The notes beneath the pieces were generated by a model. The model searched no databases. It saw only the letters and a program-made list of their open reading frames with translations, and had not been told where the DNA came from. Made by a program: the position numbers and the translations under genes. Shown here in pieces: positions 31,986 to 42,699 of a stretch of DNA of 64,000 nucleotides (its first letter is position 1; each line of letters starts with the position of its first letter). This DNA is from Saccharum officinarum (lineage: Eukaryota > Streptophyta > Magnoliopsida > Poales > Poaceae). The stretch is taken from assembly GCA_020631735.1 (NCBI GenBank), contig CM036221.1, forward strand, positions 9,777,381 to 9,841,380. Reading direction: 5' to 3'.

Positions 31986-34270
31986 GTTGCGAAAATGTTT
32001 TATGTACTGGTGTTAGCTGCCTATCCTCTCAAAGTGTTTGCTGCTATGCGACGCTGCAAACACAAGGTTGATATGCGTCCTTTTGGTTCAGTTGTGATAA
32101 GTGATTGTCAACGTGACTTGTGTCTTGGGTTAAGTTACGGAACTAACCATAGCGTGAGTTGGGTTGTGCAACATATCTCTTGGCTTGTTGATGAATACTG
32201 ACCCGATCTTCCGAGAGGTAACCGGTAAGTTCGATTTGTGGAGATCTCGACGTTGGCGATCCGGCTTCAAATCAGACACGATTCGAACCCTGCAACCGTT
32301 ACACCACTGCTCCGTTGGTTATCAACCAAGCACAACTTGATTGACCTCGCCAAGAAGACTTTTCCTGCAAGCGAATCGAAGAACACAAGCAAGAAGGTAA
32401 AAACACGCAATCTGAAATTGCAAATATGAATGATGCGAATTTCAATAGAGGGTTCAAGAACTCGGTTCCAAAGGACTAATCGACACAGTGGAGGAGATCA
32501 AGAACAGGGGCCCTGGATCACTGTAAAAGGATTTGTCACCACAGTTACAATAAACGATTCAGTTTCTCGATGGAAAACTAAACTCTAAATAAAACCCGAT
32601 TGTCTAACAGCGACGGCGGCTGTGTTTATAGTTTAAGACTCGACCTAGGGTTGGGAACGGCCAGGGGTTGGGCGCCCACAACTTGGGCTTAAGGCCCGAC
32701 ACGATACATGGCCAATCGGCCCAAAAGACGGCGACACAGCGCCCTGACAGATTCTGAACGGTGACTTGTTTCGACGATTCCCGTTGATTCCGAACATATT
32801 TTGACATAGGACTACTTGGGTTGGCTTCCTTATCAAATAAGCTTTCCATCCATATATGGATCATAAAAAACGGAGTCCGTACGCGTCCTGGGTGACCAGT
32901 TCAAGGCAGACTGGTCCTGGATTTCGAGATGGACTCAAACTTGATTTGGGCCTCCACCTTGGTGACTCGAACCGGATAAGTTTTGGGCCTCCTTCTCGAT
33001 TTGGATGCCCTTGCTGATCTCCTTGGCCTCCATGTAATTCTTCAAGCATGGTCACGACCTCATCACTTGTGGTGCGCAGGTGTGGAGCTCGGAGGTGGTC
33101 GTCGACGGCGAGGTGAAGGTCAAGTAGAGACGTACCGTGCCGATGGACTAGGAGCGGTGAAGGACGGACGTGAGGCTTGGATCGAGGAACCAGGAGACTG
33201 GGTGACCAGCCGCGGTGGCTGACACTTGGAGACATCGACAAGTGTAAGAGTACATAGGTGATGAAGACGGTGTCGACCAAGTCAAGAAGGAGGACGATGG
33301 CGTCATGACACTTGGCGGAGGCCGGACACGCATCTACATGGGAGATGTAGATGACGTTGGTCAAGTCAAGAAGGAAGGCGAATGCATCAAACTTGGCGGA
33401 GATCGGACACGCGTCGACATCGGAGGGGTTTGGTGGTTTCGTCCTCAAAACCATCGGATGAATTTGGTGGTTTCGGCCTCAAAACCATCGGAGGACGGTT
33501 TGCTAGTTTGGGTCTCAAAACCAGGTGTGGATGGTTTGGTGTGTTGAGCCTCAAAACCACTGGATGGACGGTTTCGCGGGTTTGTCCTCAAAACCCGGGC
33601 GGAGGTTCCGAGGAGGAACGGGGTAGCACGTGGCGGAATCACAGAGGTTGCGTCAAGGCGAAGCAAATCTGTGCAGGAAGCATGACCGTCCGATCGATAG
33701 AAAAAGAGTTAGACCATTACGCCCTCAGGTCAAGTGGTTTGGCTCAAAATAGCAAGAGGTATTCTGGAGATTGTGTAATAGCCCATTAACAAGAGATGGC
33801 TCCCTCAAACCATTTCACCTCTTTCCCCACTCTTATTTTTCCCTTTTTCCATAGGGTTTGCTCTTGTAATATTTCTTGAGAGAGGTCCCAAATCTGAATA
33901 TTTTTGTGGTGTATTCTTTGATATTTAGAACGGGAAAGGAGGCCCGAATCCTCCACGTGCCCTCTGAGATTCGTGGTTTATACCTGTGAATTTTGGTTTT
34001 ACTTAGTTCTTATTTTTCTTCATTTTCGTTCATGTGTTCGATCTCGATTTCCTGGAGTTTGGGTCAATCCCAGACAATGATTCTTTTGAGAATGAGTTCG
34101 TGCTAGATTGAATTGCATCTGTGCCGAGTTTGGGAGCGATTCATTTTGTTTTGTCGATTTTGTGGCCGCCCTTTTCTCTGCTCGTGCGTTTGCGACGGGG
34201 TTTCTGTTCGCTGGATTGGTGGCGCAGACACATGAGGCCAGGCAGCAGCGCTACCAAAGCCGACGCTGAT
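31986..34270. other. Degraded LTR-retrotransposon-like DNA with short tandem units
   Basis: No gene is called. Around 33415-33600 a unit containing GGTTTCGTCCTCAAAACC recurs about five times with a spacing near 45 bp and increasing divergence. 33790-34140 looks like the U5/leader end of a copia-type LTR (CCATAGGGTTTGCTCTTGTA). Neither terminal repeats nor pol motifs could be paired, so the assignment is weak. Confidence 0.3.
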
Positions 34271-34280
34271 ATTGTTTTAG

Positions 34281-35243
34281 GAGAGAATTCCCTCTGAGCC
34301 ATTATAAAAGTTCCCAATTCCCTAGGAGACACTGAAAAAGTTACAATGTCATATGAGCCACTGCTTCAAATTTTCGGTTCCCTACAGGCCACCGTCGTTA
34401 GCTTTGGGTAGGATGGCAGCTAACAGCAGCTTAAAATGTCCCTTTTACCCCTCTTACAGGTGGGCCCCGCACGTCAGCCCGCACTATTTGGCACTATTCA
34501 GATGGGTCTCAGCTTTCTCACCTAGCCCCCTCATCTCTCTCATATTTCCCACCACTCCCTCTTCTTCAGCACAGAGCAGGGGCGCCTGGGGGAGCCGCCT
34601 GGAGGAGGACCGACCAGCGACCTTCGTGGATCCAAGGCGCACCGGTGGGTAGCCGCGGACTCGCCGGAGGCAGCCCGAGGCGGGTCAGCCGCAAGCGTCG
34701 GCGGTCGGCTGGGTACATCAGCGGCGGTGGCTCGAGCAGGGGCTACAGTGCAGGCTATGGTGGTGGGGCGGCGGGATGCTGTTGCTGGCGAGGGCAGGCT
34801 GCGCGGCATCGGGCGGCCACGGCGCACCTACAGGCAGGCCCCCGCTCGTGCCGAGACAGGGCGCAGCGGCCTAGCCACGTGCGCGCGCGGCGGTGGCCCG
34901 AGCAGGGGCTGCGGCGGCACGGGGCCAGTGGCGAGGGGAGCAGGCGGAGGAGGGAGGCCTAGAGCTCGCTCATGGTGGCTGAGGCGGGCGGCGCCGGCGA
35001 GGTGGAAGGCGAGAGAGTGGGGGAGGTTGGAAGTTGAGAAAGAAGGCTGACGTGCGGGGTCCACCTGTAAGAGGGGTAAAAGGGACATTTTAAGCTGTTG
35101 TTAGCTGCCGTTCCACCCAAAGCTAACGGCAGTGGCCTGTAGGGAACCAAAAATTTGGAGCAGTGGCTCATATGACAATGTAACTTTTCCAGTGTCTCCC
35201 AGGGAATTGGGAACTTTTATAATGGCTCAGAGGGAATTCTCTC
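34281..35243. mobile_element. Non-autonomous Mutator-like element, Pack-MULE candidate
   Basis: Both ends form terminal inverted repeats of about 200 bp (34281-34479 and 35045-35243), over 90 percent alike by eye, starting GAGAGAATTCCCTCTGAGCC. The 9-bp target duplication TTGTTTTAG is exact (34272-34280 and 35244-35252), which is diagnostic of the Mutator superfamily. The 560-bp interior is strongly GC-rich compared with its surroundings, encodes no transposase, and resembles a captured exon or promoter of a host gene. No continuous protein in it is recognised. Confidence 0.92.
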
Positions 35244-35897
35244 TTGTTTTAGGATTAGGAGTTAGGATAAGTCATTTTTTAAGATTGGCAACCAAGATTA
35301 TAGAAAACAATATCAACATTTATTCCTTCAAATGTTGATATTGTTTGGGACAAAAGGCTATGTTGTTGTATTCCTTCAAATGATTTAATATAAACATATA
35401 TTTCATGATTAATTTAATAGCACTTATTTAGTATCATAAATATATTTTATAAGTTTAGTCATATTTAAAATTGTTTGACTTCTCGAAAAATAATAATTAT
35501 ATTCTTGTTGGGACCGAAGGGATGAGAAAGTACTAGAAAAGCTACAGTACTTAGATGACTAGAGTTATGTCCGAGCTTAGATCCTATTGAGTTCTCATAC
35601 AACGTGTAAATGTGTCTTAATTCAACCGTTCTAAATTGTAAGTTGTTTTGGCTTTTGTAGACACATAACTAAAATTTCAAATGGACGGAACAAGTAGAAT
35701 GTAAGAAAGTTAAGTTTTTGTTTTGGTTTTCAGAAACACAGGGCGGGCTCCCATTCAATACAGAACCCGGGCAAATATACAGCAAGGACATAGAGAGAAG
35801 GGTACCTCTGCTCTGCCGGCAGTCCTCCTTGTCCTTCCTGCAATTTTCTTGGTAGTGGCCTAGTGGACGGAGTAGGTGTTTGAACTGTGATGTTTGA

Positions 35898-36115
35898 GGG
35901 CCAGTTTGGTTCGGACATGTTAAAATTTAACTTCCATCACATCATTGTTGCGGTAAATGCATGGAGTACTAAATGTAGACTAATTGTATGCATGTCGGCA
36001 CAGATTAGAGACGAATCTATTAAGCCTAATTAATCCAAAATTAGCAATTTTTTGTCAAATAAGACGAAAGTGCTACAGTGTTTGTTAAACTTTAACATCC
36101 AAACCAAACAGGCCC
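35898..36115. mobile_element. MITE with TGA target duplication
   Basis: The 218-bp element starts GGGCCAGTTTGGTT and ends AACCAAACAGGCCC (terminal inverted repeat), flanked by TGA at 35895-35897 and 36116-36118. The interior has GACGAATCTATTAAGCCTAA and GTCAAATAAGACGAAAGTGC, shared with the MITE in the PAE intron. Confidence 0.75.
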
Positions 36116-36179
36116 TGAGTTGAATGCCCACTTCCCAGCTTTTTAAAAGCAGCTTTACAGCACCATTACAACCACACTT

Positions 36180-36424
36180 GGGTAGTGTTTATATGGTGTA
36201 AAAGTTGGTGTAAAGTTTCTGTAGCACTTTTCGTTGTTATTTGGTAAAATTTATCCAATCATGGAATAACTAAGCTCAAAAGATTCGTCTCGATATTTAC
36301 AGACAAACTATACAATTACTTATTTTTTTATCTACATTTAATACTCCATGTATGCGTCCAAAGATTCGATGTGACGGGGAATCTTGCAAAATTTTTAGAA
36401 TTTTGAAGGAAGTAAACACCCCCT
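36180..36424. mobile_element. Third MITE of the same broad family
   Basis: It starts GGGTAGTGTTTA and ends TAAACACCCCC, and contains AAGATTCGTCTCGATATTTA and TTTAATACTCCATGTATGCG in the orientation opposite to the neighbouring MITE. A target duplication is not clear. Confidence 0.5.
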
Positions 36425-36440
36425 TGGCAGCCGTCGCAAC

Positions 36441-36559
36441 GAAGACTCCAGAGTCAGTCAGTCAACCTCGAAAGCTACTAGCACCAAGTTTTCAGCTTCC
36501 TACTTCTCGCCCGACTCCACAGTAATCATGAAGGTTGACTGACTGACTCAGGAGTCTTC
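36441..36559. repeat. Foldback: 28-nt inverted repeat with 63-nt loop
   Basis: Left arm 36441-36468 (GAAGACTCCAGAGTCAGTCA, then GTCAACCT) and right arm 36532-36559 (AGGTTGACTGACTGACTCAG, then GAGTCTTC) pair at 27 of 28 positions. It starts 16 bp after a MITE end. It could be a small transposon relic or an RNA hairpin. Confidence 0.85.
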
Positions 36560-36712
36560 GGTGGGGTGGAACCAGCAGTGATCCATGCCTTCCATTTTCT
36601 AAGGACTTGACCGTTGAGCCCATACAACCTCCGCATCGCAATTCGCAAGGCAACAACAACTTAGTACAAACTATCATCATAGTCTCGTTATTCTATTTGA
36701 ATTCTAAAATCA

Positions 36713-36835
36713 TACTCTTTTTTTTTGAAAGGACGACAAAAGCTTTCTCGTTAATTTTATTAGAAGAAAAAAGAGAGAGTCATGGCCTAGTTTTTAAAGA
36801 AAAACCGGGTCCAAAAACCTTACGACTGGAGGTGT
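36713..36835 (-). mobile_element. Poly-T-headed retroposon-like fragment
   Basis: A T run around 36719-36727 followed by GAAAGGACGACAAAAGCTTT resembles the reversed 3' end of grass LINE/SINE-like elements. The limits are unclear. Confidence 0.3.
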
Positions 36836-37209
36836 AAAATCCGACATTAACTGCCACAACTATAAAATCATATACATCTTAACCCTTTAAAACCCCTCCA
36901 TGCGTAGTATAAAGTAGTTTTATCATTTTCTAGTTAAAAAAATTGGTAAATATTTGATAAGGTTTTTGTACCACAAAAAAAAATTCTTGTAAGCTTCTAA
37001 GGGCATGTTTGAAACCGTTTAAATAAGACTGTTGGGTGAAAATAATCAAGAATCTCACCCAAACTACTCGATTTTTCTTGGATTGTCTGGAACCAAGAAA
37101 ACATCAAACCTTCAACGAGGCTGGGCGTTTTCTGTACCGCAGCCTACCTCTCGCATTTCCTCCAACGCAAGGGATTTTCTGTCAGTTGCCCCTCTGCTCC
37201 GCTTCCCTG

Positions 37210-39170
37210 TGTTGGAGTTGTTCCAAATTCACTGCAAGATATAGGCCGGGCTTCTGACGGAGCGAAGCGGAGGCCCGTAAAAGCCGAAGGAAAAAGAACA
37301 GTACATGGGAGGTTGTTCCTTTGCCTAAGAAAAAGAAGACCATAAACTGCAAGTGGATCTTCAAGAGAAATGAGGGTTTATCTCCAAGCGAGCCTCCAAA
37401 GTATAAGGCAAGGTTAGTTGCAAAAGGCTATAGTCAAATTCCGGGTGTTGACTATAATGATGTGTTCTCTCCAGTGGTAAAACACAGTTCAATTCGTACT
37501 TTCTTGAGTATTGTTGCTTCACATGATCTTGAGCTTGAGCAGTTAGATGTGAAGACTGTGTTTTTGCATGGAGAGCTAGATGAGGACATATACATGGACC
37601 AACCGGAAGGGTTCATAGTGCCTGGCAAGGAAAAATATGTGTGCAAGTTGAAGCGCTCCTTGTATGGTTTGAAACAGTCCCCTCGTCAGTGGAACAAGAG
37701 GTTTGATTCATTTATGTTGTCACACAGTTTCAAAAGATCTAGATATGATAGCTGTGTTTACATCAAGCATGTTAATGGATCACTTATATATTTGCTGTTA
37801 TATGTTGATGATATGCTGATTGCTGCCAAGAGCAAGATTGAAATCACTAAGTTAAAGAAGTTGTTAAGTAGTGAGTTTGATATGAAAGATCTTGGTAGTG
37901 CTAAGAAAATTCTTGGTATGGAAATTAGTAGAGACAGAAAATCTGGTTTGCTATTTCTTAGTCAACAAAATTATATTAAGAAAGTTCTTCAGCGTTTCAA
38001 CATGCAAAATGCTAAGGCTGTTAGTACCCCTATTGCACCTCACTTTAAGTTGTCAGCTGCTCAGTGTCCTAGTACAGATGCAGAGATTGAGTACATGTCA
38101 AGGGTTCCTTATTCTAGTGCTGTTGGGTCTTTGATGTATGCCATGGTTTGCTCTCGTCCAGATTTGTCATATGCTATGAGTCTTGTTAGTAGATATATGT
38201 CTAATCCTGGCAAAGAACATTGGAGGGCAGTTCAGTGGATTTTCAGGTACCTCAGAGGCACAGCAGATTCCTGTTTGAAGTTTGGAAGAACTGATAAGGG
38301 TCTCATTGGTTATGTGGATTCTGATTATGCTGCTGATCTGGACAGACGAAGATCAATTACTGGTTATGTGTTTACTATTGGCAGTTGTGCTGTGAGTTGG
38401 AAGGCTACGCTACAGTCTGTTGTTGCTTTGTCTACTACTGAAGCAGAATATATGGCTATTTGTGAAGCGTGCAAAGAATTGATATGGTTGAAAGGTTTAT
38501 ACGCTGAACTCAGTGGATTTGAATCTTGCATAAGTTTGCACTGTGACAGTCAAAGTGCAATTTACCTCACTAAAGATCAGATGTTCCATGAGAGAACTAA
38601 GCACATAGATATCAAGTATCATTTTGTGCGAGATGTGATTGAAGAAGGTAAGCTGAAGGTATGCAAGATTAGTACTCATGATAATCCTGCTGATATGATG
38701 ACAAAGCCTGTTCCTGTTGCTAAGTTTGAGTTATGCTCAAGCTTAGTTGGTTTAATTGAATAGTCCAAGAGACTATTGTTGGCACCAGTGGTTTTCTATC
38801 TTTGTTGTTCAGGATGATTGGTTAATTTATGATACAAGATGAATTTGTCTCAAGGTGGAGTTTGTTGGAGTTGTTCCAAATTCACTGCAAGATATAGGCC
38901 GGGCTTCTGACGGAGCGAAGCGGAGGCCCGTAAAAGCCGAAGGCTGGGCCGGTACGGTACATATATACCCTTGCTAGGGTTTCTTGGAGACTTGATTCTC
39001 TTGTAAGCCGCCGTAGGCGTGTAACCCAAAACTCTTGAGATAGTGAGATTGTTGCTGGCTGGTGCCCGTGGTTTTTCCCCTTCGCATTGGAGGGGTTTTC
39101 CACGTTAAATCGTGTGTCTCCGCTGTGATTGATTTCGTTTTACTTCATATTCCATACGTCGTTCATAACA
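37210..39170 (+). mobile_element. Internally deleted Ty1/copia element
   Basis: The 5-bp direct repeat CCCTG flanks it exactly (37205-37209 and 39171-39175). The 3' LTR is 38863-39170 (308 bp, starts TGTTGGAG, ends TAACA). At the 5' end only the first 81 bp of the LTR remain (37210-37290, identical to 38863-38943) and then the sequence jumps directly into pol. The rest of the LTR, leader, gag, protease and integrase are absent. The clean target duplication shows both outer ends are original. Confidence 0.92.
37306..38763 (+). pseudogene. Copia pol fragment: reverse transcriptase and RNase H
   Basis: The open frame begins without a start codon at about 37306 ([11 protein letters not shown]) and runs uninterrupted to stop 38761-38763. 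RT motifs in order are [52 protein letters not shown] and the catalytic LLLYVDDML. RNase H follows with [25 protein letters not shown] and [11 protein letters not shown], and the conserved copia tail PADMMTKP. This is the C-terminal part of a Tnt1-like copia polyprotein. The frame has no stops, so the deletion may be young or the fragment copied as such, but integrase, protease and gag are lost and it cannot act alone. Confidence 0.9.
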
Positions 39171-39175
39171 CCCTG

Positions 39176-40273
39176 TTTGCCCCTCCACTCCCATACATGT
39201 CGGTCTCAACGACTTGCTCTAGCCCTATCTCCCCCCAGTCGGTCGACCAGCGAGGGAGCACGGGAGTCAGCCAAGCACATATCTCCACCTCCCATGGGCG
39301 AGGGAGCACGAGGGTCGGCTAGCTAGGAGCTCGGGCTGTAATAATCCACCTCTCTCTTGCCGATGGAGGGAGCTTGGGCAAGATGTCTCTGGGCAGGAGG
39401 GGCAATGAAAGGTGATCGGGGGTAGAAGGGCACAAAAAACATTTTACCCTCATAATTAAGATTACCAAACACCTCACATTTTTTTATATCGCAGCTTATC
39501 AAAAGTTCCTGATTAGATTATAATCAATTATCATATAAGCAATTTCAAACCAAGCCTAAAAAACGTAAGGATGACGTTGCATGGTATGGACATGCCTCGG
39601 TCGGTGAAATAGTGCACTACGCTGTCGCTACAGTAGCACTACGATGTTGCGTGGGTGGAATAGTATTGCTAAAGTAGTGTTGAAGTTGAAGTGTATATTT
39701 CTCTCAGAAAAATACTACATATATTGCATCACCATTAGCTGAAAACTAGCGGTGAGCGTAGGAGGGAGAGTTTATCTTTGTCTGAGAGGAGAGCCGCCTC
39801 GTCGCTTAGAGTGGGGCACTTGCACGCTCGACATCGCTAGGAGGGGCCTTCCTCACACCATTGCCGTGAGGGGGACGGGCGCCCCCGTGCACCGAGCTTG
39901 TTGCTTCAGGGTGTGCAGCCGCCGTGCGCCATGGGCCTACGCTGGTTGCCTGCCCTACTGAGCGAAGTTTTCAAAATGAGTTTATACATCTATTTGAATG
40001 TTTTGGAAAAAAAAATTAGATTTTTGTAGAGGTAAATCTAAATTTGGAAGCTTGTAGACATTTTCACAAGCTCTAAATGTTTTGATGACCCCAACTCCAA
40101 AGTGATTGATGGAGTATATACGTACGGCGTATCTACTTGGATTTGCATTCCAAAAAAAGGGGGAAACTACTATTGGATTCGGATTCAAGAAAAGAGAAAA
40201 AAGGGAGATACTAGCACCCGGATGTCCGGACAAAAGTGTGTGTCTAGACGCCCGTGCCACCTTCGTCACACGC
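39176..40273. other. No gene seen
   Basis: 39176-39420 continues the GC-rich DNA into which the copia element jumped. 39430-39560 is AT-rich and ends in TTTCAAACCAAGCC, a weak inverted match to GGGCATGTTTGAAAC at 37003, so an older small element may enclose the copia insertion. 39560-40273 shows no coding or repeat structure I can support. Confidence 0.35.
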
Positions 40274-40460
40274 CACTACAAGAAATGCGTAGCTTTTTCA
40301 CAATCTATTACGTCATAATATATCAAATTTAAGTCACAAATTAAGATTTGTGACGAACAGTTGACGTAAATTCAAACGTCAGAAAGCCACCGTCACAAAT
40401 TAATTATGTGACGTTTGTATATTTATTGTCACAAGCACATGACATTGCTTAATTGTCACT
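40274..40460 (+). mobile_element. CACTA terminus with subterminal repeats
   Basis: CACTACAAGAAA at 40274 is the standard terminus of grass CACTA transposons. It is followed by TCACAAATTAAGATTTGTGA and several direct and inverted copies of GTGACG. The matching opposite terminus was not found downstream, so only one end, or a broken element, is present. Confidence 0.65.
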
Positions 40461-40711
40461 CCTTCCCCTTTGGCCCCCTCCTCTCTCTCTCTGCGACCTC
40501 GAGTCCGGAAGCCCGCGTGCTCGCCGCTCCTCCCCCTTGACCCCACTCCTCTATCTCTGGGCGGGCGGGACTCGAGAGCCGGCATGAGGACGGGCACGAC
40601 TTGTCCGCAAGATCCTAGGTGCACTGCGTGCCTCCACCGCTAGCCCATGGCTCGCCGCGCCCTATCCCCCGTCGCCCAGGCTGTACCCCCCATGACTCTC
40701 TACCTCTGAGA

Positions 40712-41105
40712 CATGAAACACCTGGATGCAACATACGACTAAAGCAGATGAAACATTTAGAACAGACAATTGCAACATGTGTGTGAACACATAAGCAACA
40801 TCTAGATAAAACACTTGCAAATTGCAACATGAAAACACTTGTTGCAACATAAGACTGAAAAAGCTGAAACATTTCGAATATACTCTTGCAACATAGGTGT
40901 GAAACATGTGCAACATCTATATAAAAAACGCTTGCAACATATGTCTGAAAACAGATGAAACATTTTGAACAAACGCTTGCAACATGCCTCTGAAACACTT
41001 GCAACATATGCAACATCCCGATCTACTTTTGCAACATCCATACGAAACACCCTGCAATATACCTCTGGAACATCTGAAACACTTGAAATATATATTTGCA
41101 ACATA
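40712..41105. repeat. Degenerate GCAACAT / GAAACAT tract
   Basis: Over about 390 bp the words GCAACAT and GAAACA(T/C) alternate more than 20 times, spaced by roughly 10-15 bp (for example CTTGCAACATATGTCTGAAA). Such tracts occur within non-autonomous DNA elements of grasses. The flanking GC-rich DNA 40461-40711 and 41106-41540 has no recognised gene. Confidence 0.85.
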
Positions 41106-41576
41106 TGGGAGGAAAGGTTGGGGCCGGTTGATCTGGCCTCGGGGCGCGAGCACCACCAACACGGCGGGCCGCACTCATGGGTGCCCTTGGCTCGGCTGCG
41201 GACCGACCTGAGGCGCGCGAGGGCACCACGAGCACCAACAAAGGCGGGCGGCGCGCGGCAGGTGCGACTATGGGAGCAAGAGGAGCGGGTGGGCGCGTGC
41301 GACGGGCAGGAGTGAGAAGCGAACAACACACGGTGGGGCGCATGCAGGGAGATGGCTGTGGCGGCAAATGCGGAGTGGGGCGGACGGACGGCCACACGGC
41401 GCCGTGAAGCATGCGATGGGTGAGCAAGTGGGTAGATATTTTTGAGAGAGACGTGGAAGACGTGAAGAGGAGGAGGCAAGCTTGGTGGGCCGCACAGGCC
41501 CAGAAGGTGGCGACCGATCGGACGGACTCCTGCCCCTGAGCATTACCGAAAAAAAACTACTCTTGGATGACCCAGA

Positions 41577-42120
41577 CTGGATAAAGTAGACACTGACGTA
41601 TTGAGACGAGCACTGGTAACTATTGCAAACAACAGAACTGGCCATTGTGTAAAGTATGCACATACCATAAATTGCTAGTTTCGGAACCAGAATACCCCCC
41701 ACAACAATGGCTGCAACGCCAGGATCCTCCTTTCATGGTGCTGCAGCCATGTGCCTTTTTCCTCCTAGCACCAACCACCACAATCACCGCTTCGTCTGTC
41801 TCGGATGCAGACAAGAAGTTCAACGGCAGTTGCATCTCGGCCGAGAGGGACGCGCTGCTCTCCTTCAAAGACGGCATCACCAGCGACCCCAGCAGGCGGC
41901 TGAGATCGTGGCGAGGCCAAGACTGCTGCCGGTGGTCCGGCATGAGGTGCAGCGCCAGGACAGGCCATGTCGTGAAGCTCGACCTCCACAACGATTTCTT
42001 CATCGATCCTGGTAGGCAACACATAGCGGGGCACATTCTGGGCCGTCCATCCATGCTTGCACGGACCACCAAGTTCTGTCTGCCACTCCGATCCTGCCTG
42101 ATGGAGCTTTTATTTGGGTA
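41577..42120 (+). pseudogene. LRR receptor-like protein 5' fragment (copy A)
   Basis: The upstream part (GACACTGACGT at about 41591) matches the region before RLP copy B at about 44145. ATG 41707 starts MAATPGSSFHGAAAMCLF. A frame change near 41750 then gives APTTTITASSVSDADK and the plant LRR N-terminal domain: CISAERDALLSFKDGITSDP, SWRGQDCCRWSG and GHVVKLDLHNDFF. Similarity ends near 42015, before any LRR. This is a truncated member of the EIX/Cf-type receptor-like protein family, which sense apoplastic signals. As written it makes no receptor. Confidence 0.8.
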
Positions 42121-42406
42121 GTGTAGTAGTGCTGCTGCTAGCAAACAAGTAACACCAGCTAATCGATTACTTATGTGGGGCTTATCAATTGTGGCAGCGA
42201 GGACGAGCCAATCTGAAACCAGGGGGACTTTTGTGAAAATCCAGGACAGGGCTTACGTTACTTTACTGGGATCACTATTATTAGTTGTGACACAAATCAA
42301 AAGGTTATCTGTATGCTGCAGGCCTGCAGTTCCATTAATGGCTATGATCACAAACCTATTCTGCAACTGTTTAGTTTCTCATATTGCATCCTTGGAAGAG
42401 ATCAGC
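42121..42406. other. No gene seen
   Basis: AT-rich DNA downstream of the truncated RLP copy A; no LRR sequence continues here. Confidence 0.4.
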
Positions 42407-42554
42407 GGCGAAGCTACGCACTGGCTTGTGGGTGCGGATGCACCCACAAAAATTTGAAAAACCACTACAAAGATCAAATTTTCACCATGTTTGTTACTTA
42501 AAGATTCACATATATAAGAGAACTGTACCCCCTCTAATTTATCCTAGCTTCGCC
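42407..42554. mobile_element. Small MITE with 10-bp terminal inverted repeats
   Basis: GGCGAAGCTA at 42407-42416 pairs with TAGCTTCGCC at 42545-42554. The 148-bp size and the GGCGAAGC-type ends match a common class of grass MITEs; the target duplication is not clear. Confidence 0.65.
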
Positions 42555-42699
42555 ACATGCTACCGTACAGTGTATATGTGCATGCTTGTCTGTGTGAGAC
42601 GTGGAATTACCATAGTACAATATAAGCGATGAAAACATAGGGTGACACGTTAGTATGTTACTGCAAAAAAAAAAGAGAGGATACACTTTCTCTGATTTA

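Noticed and set aside
32270..32330. tRNA-like sequence on the minus strand (GGTTCGAATCG with GGAGCAGTGG upstream)
   Set aside because: It resembles B and A boxes, but their spacing is only about 23 nt, no cloverleaf can be drawn, and no CCA-proximal stem is seen.
34645..35050. Gly/Arg-rich open frames in the interior of the Mutator-like element
   Set aside because: All frames of this GC-rich interior are open at similar length, so none is supported as a captured coding exon by sequence alone.
40712..41105. Cys/Phe-rich frames (MLHMFHTYVAR and similar) on the minus strand
   Set aside because: They arise from the repeated GCAACAT/GAAACAT words and are not a protein.
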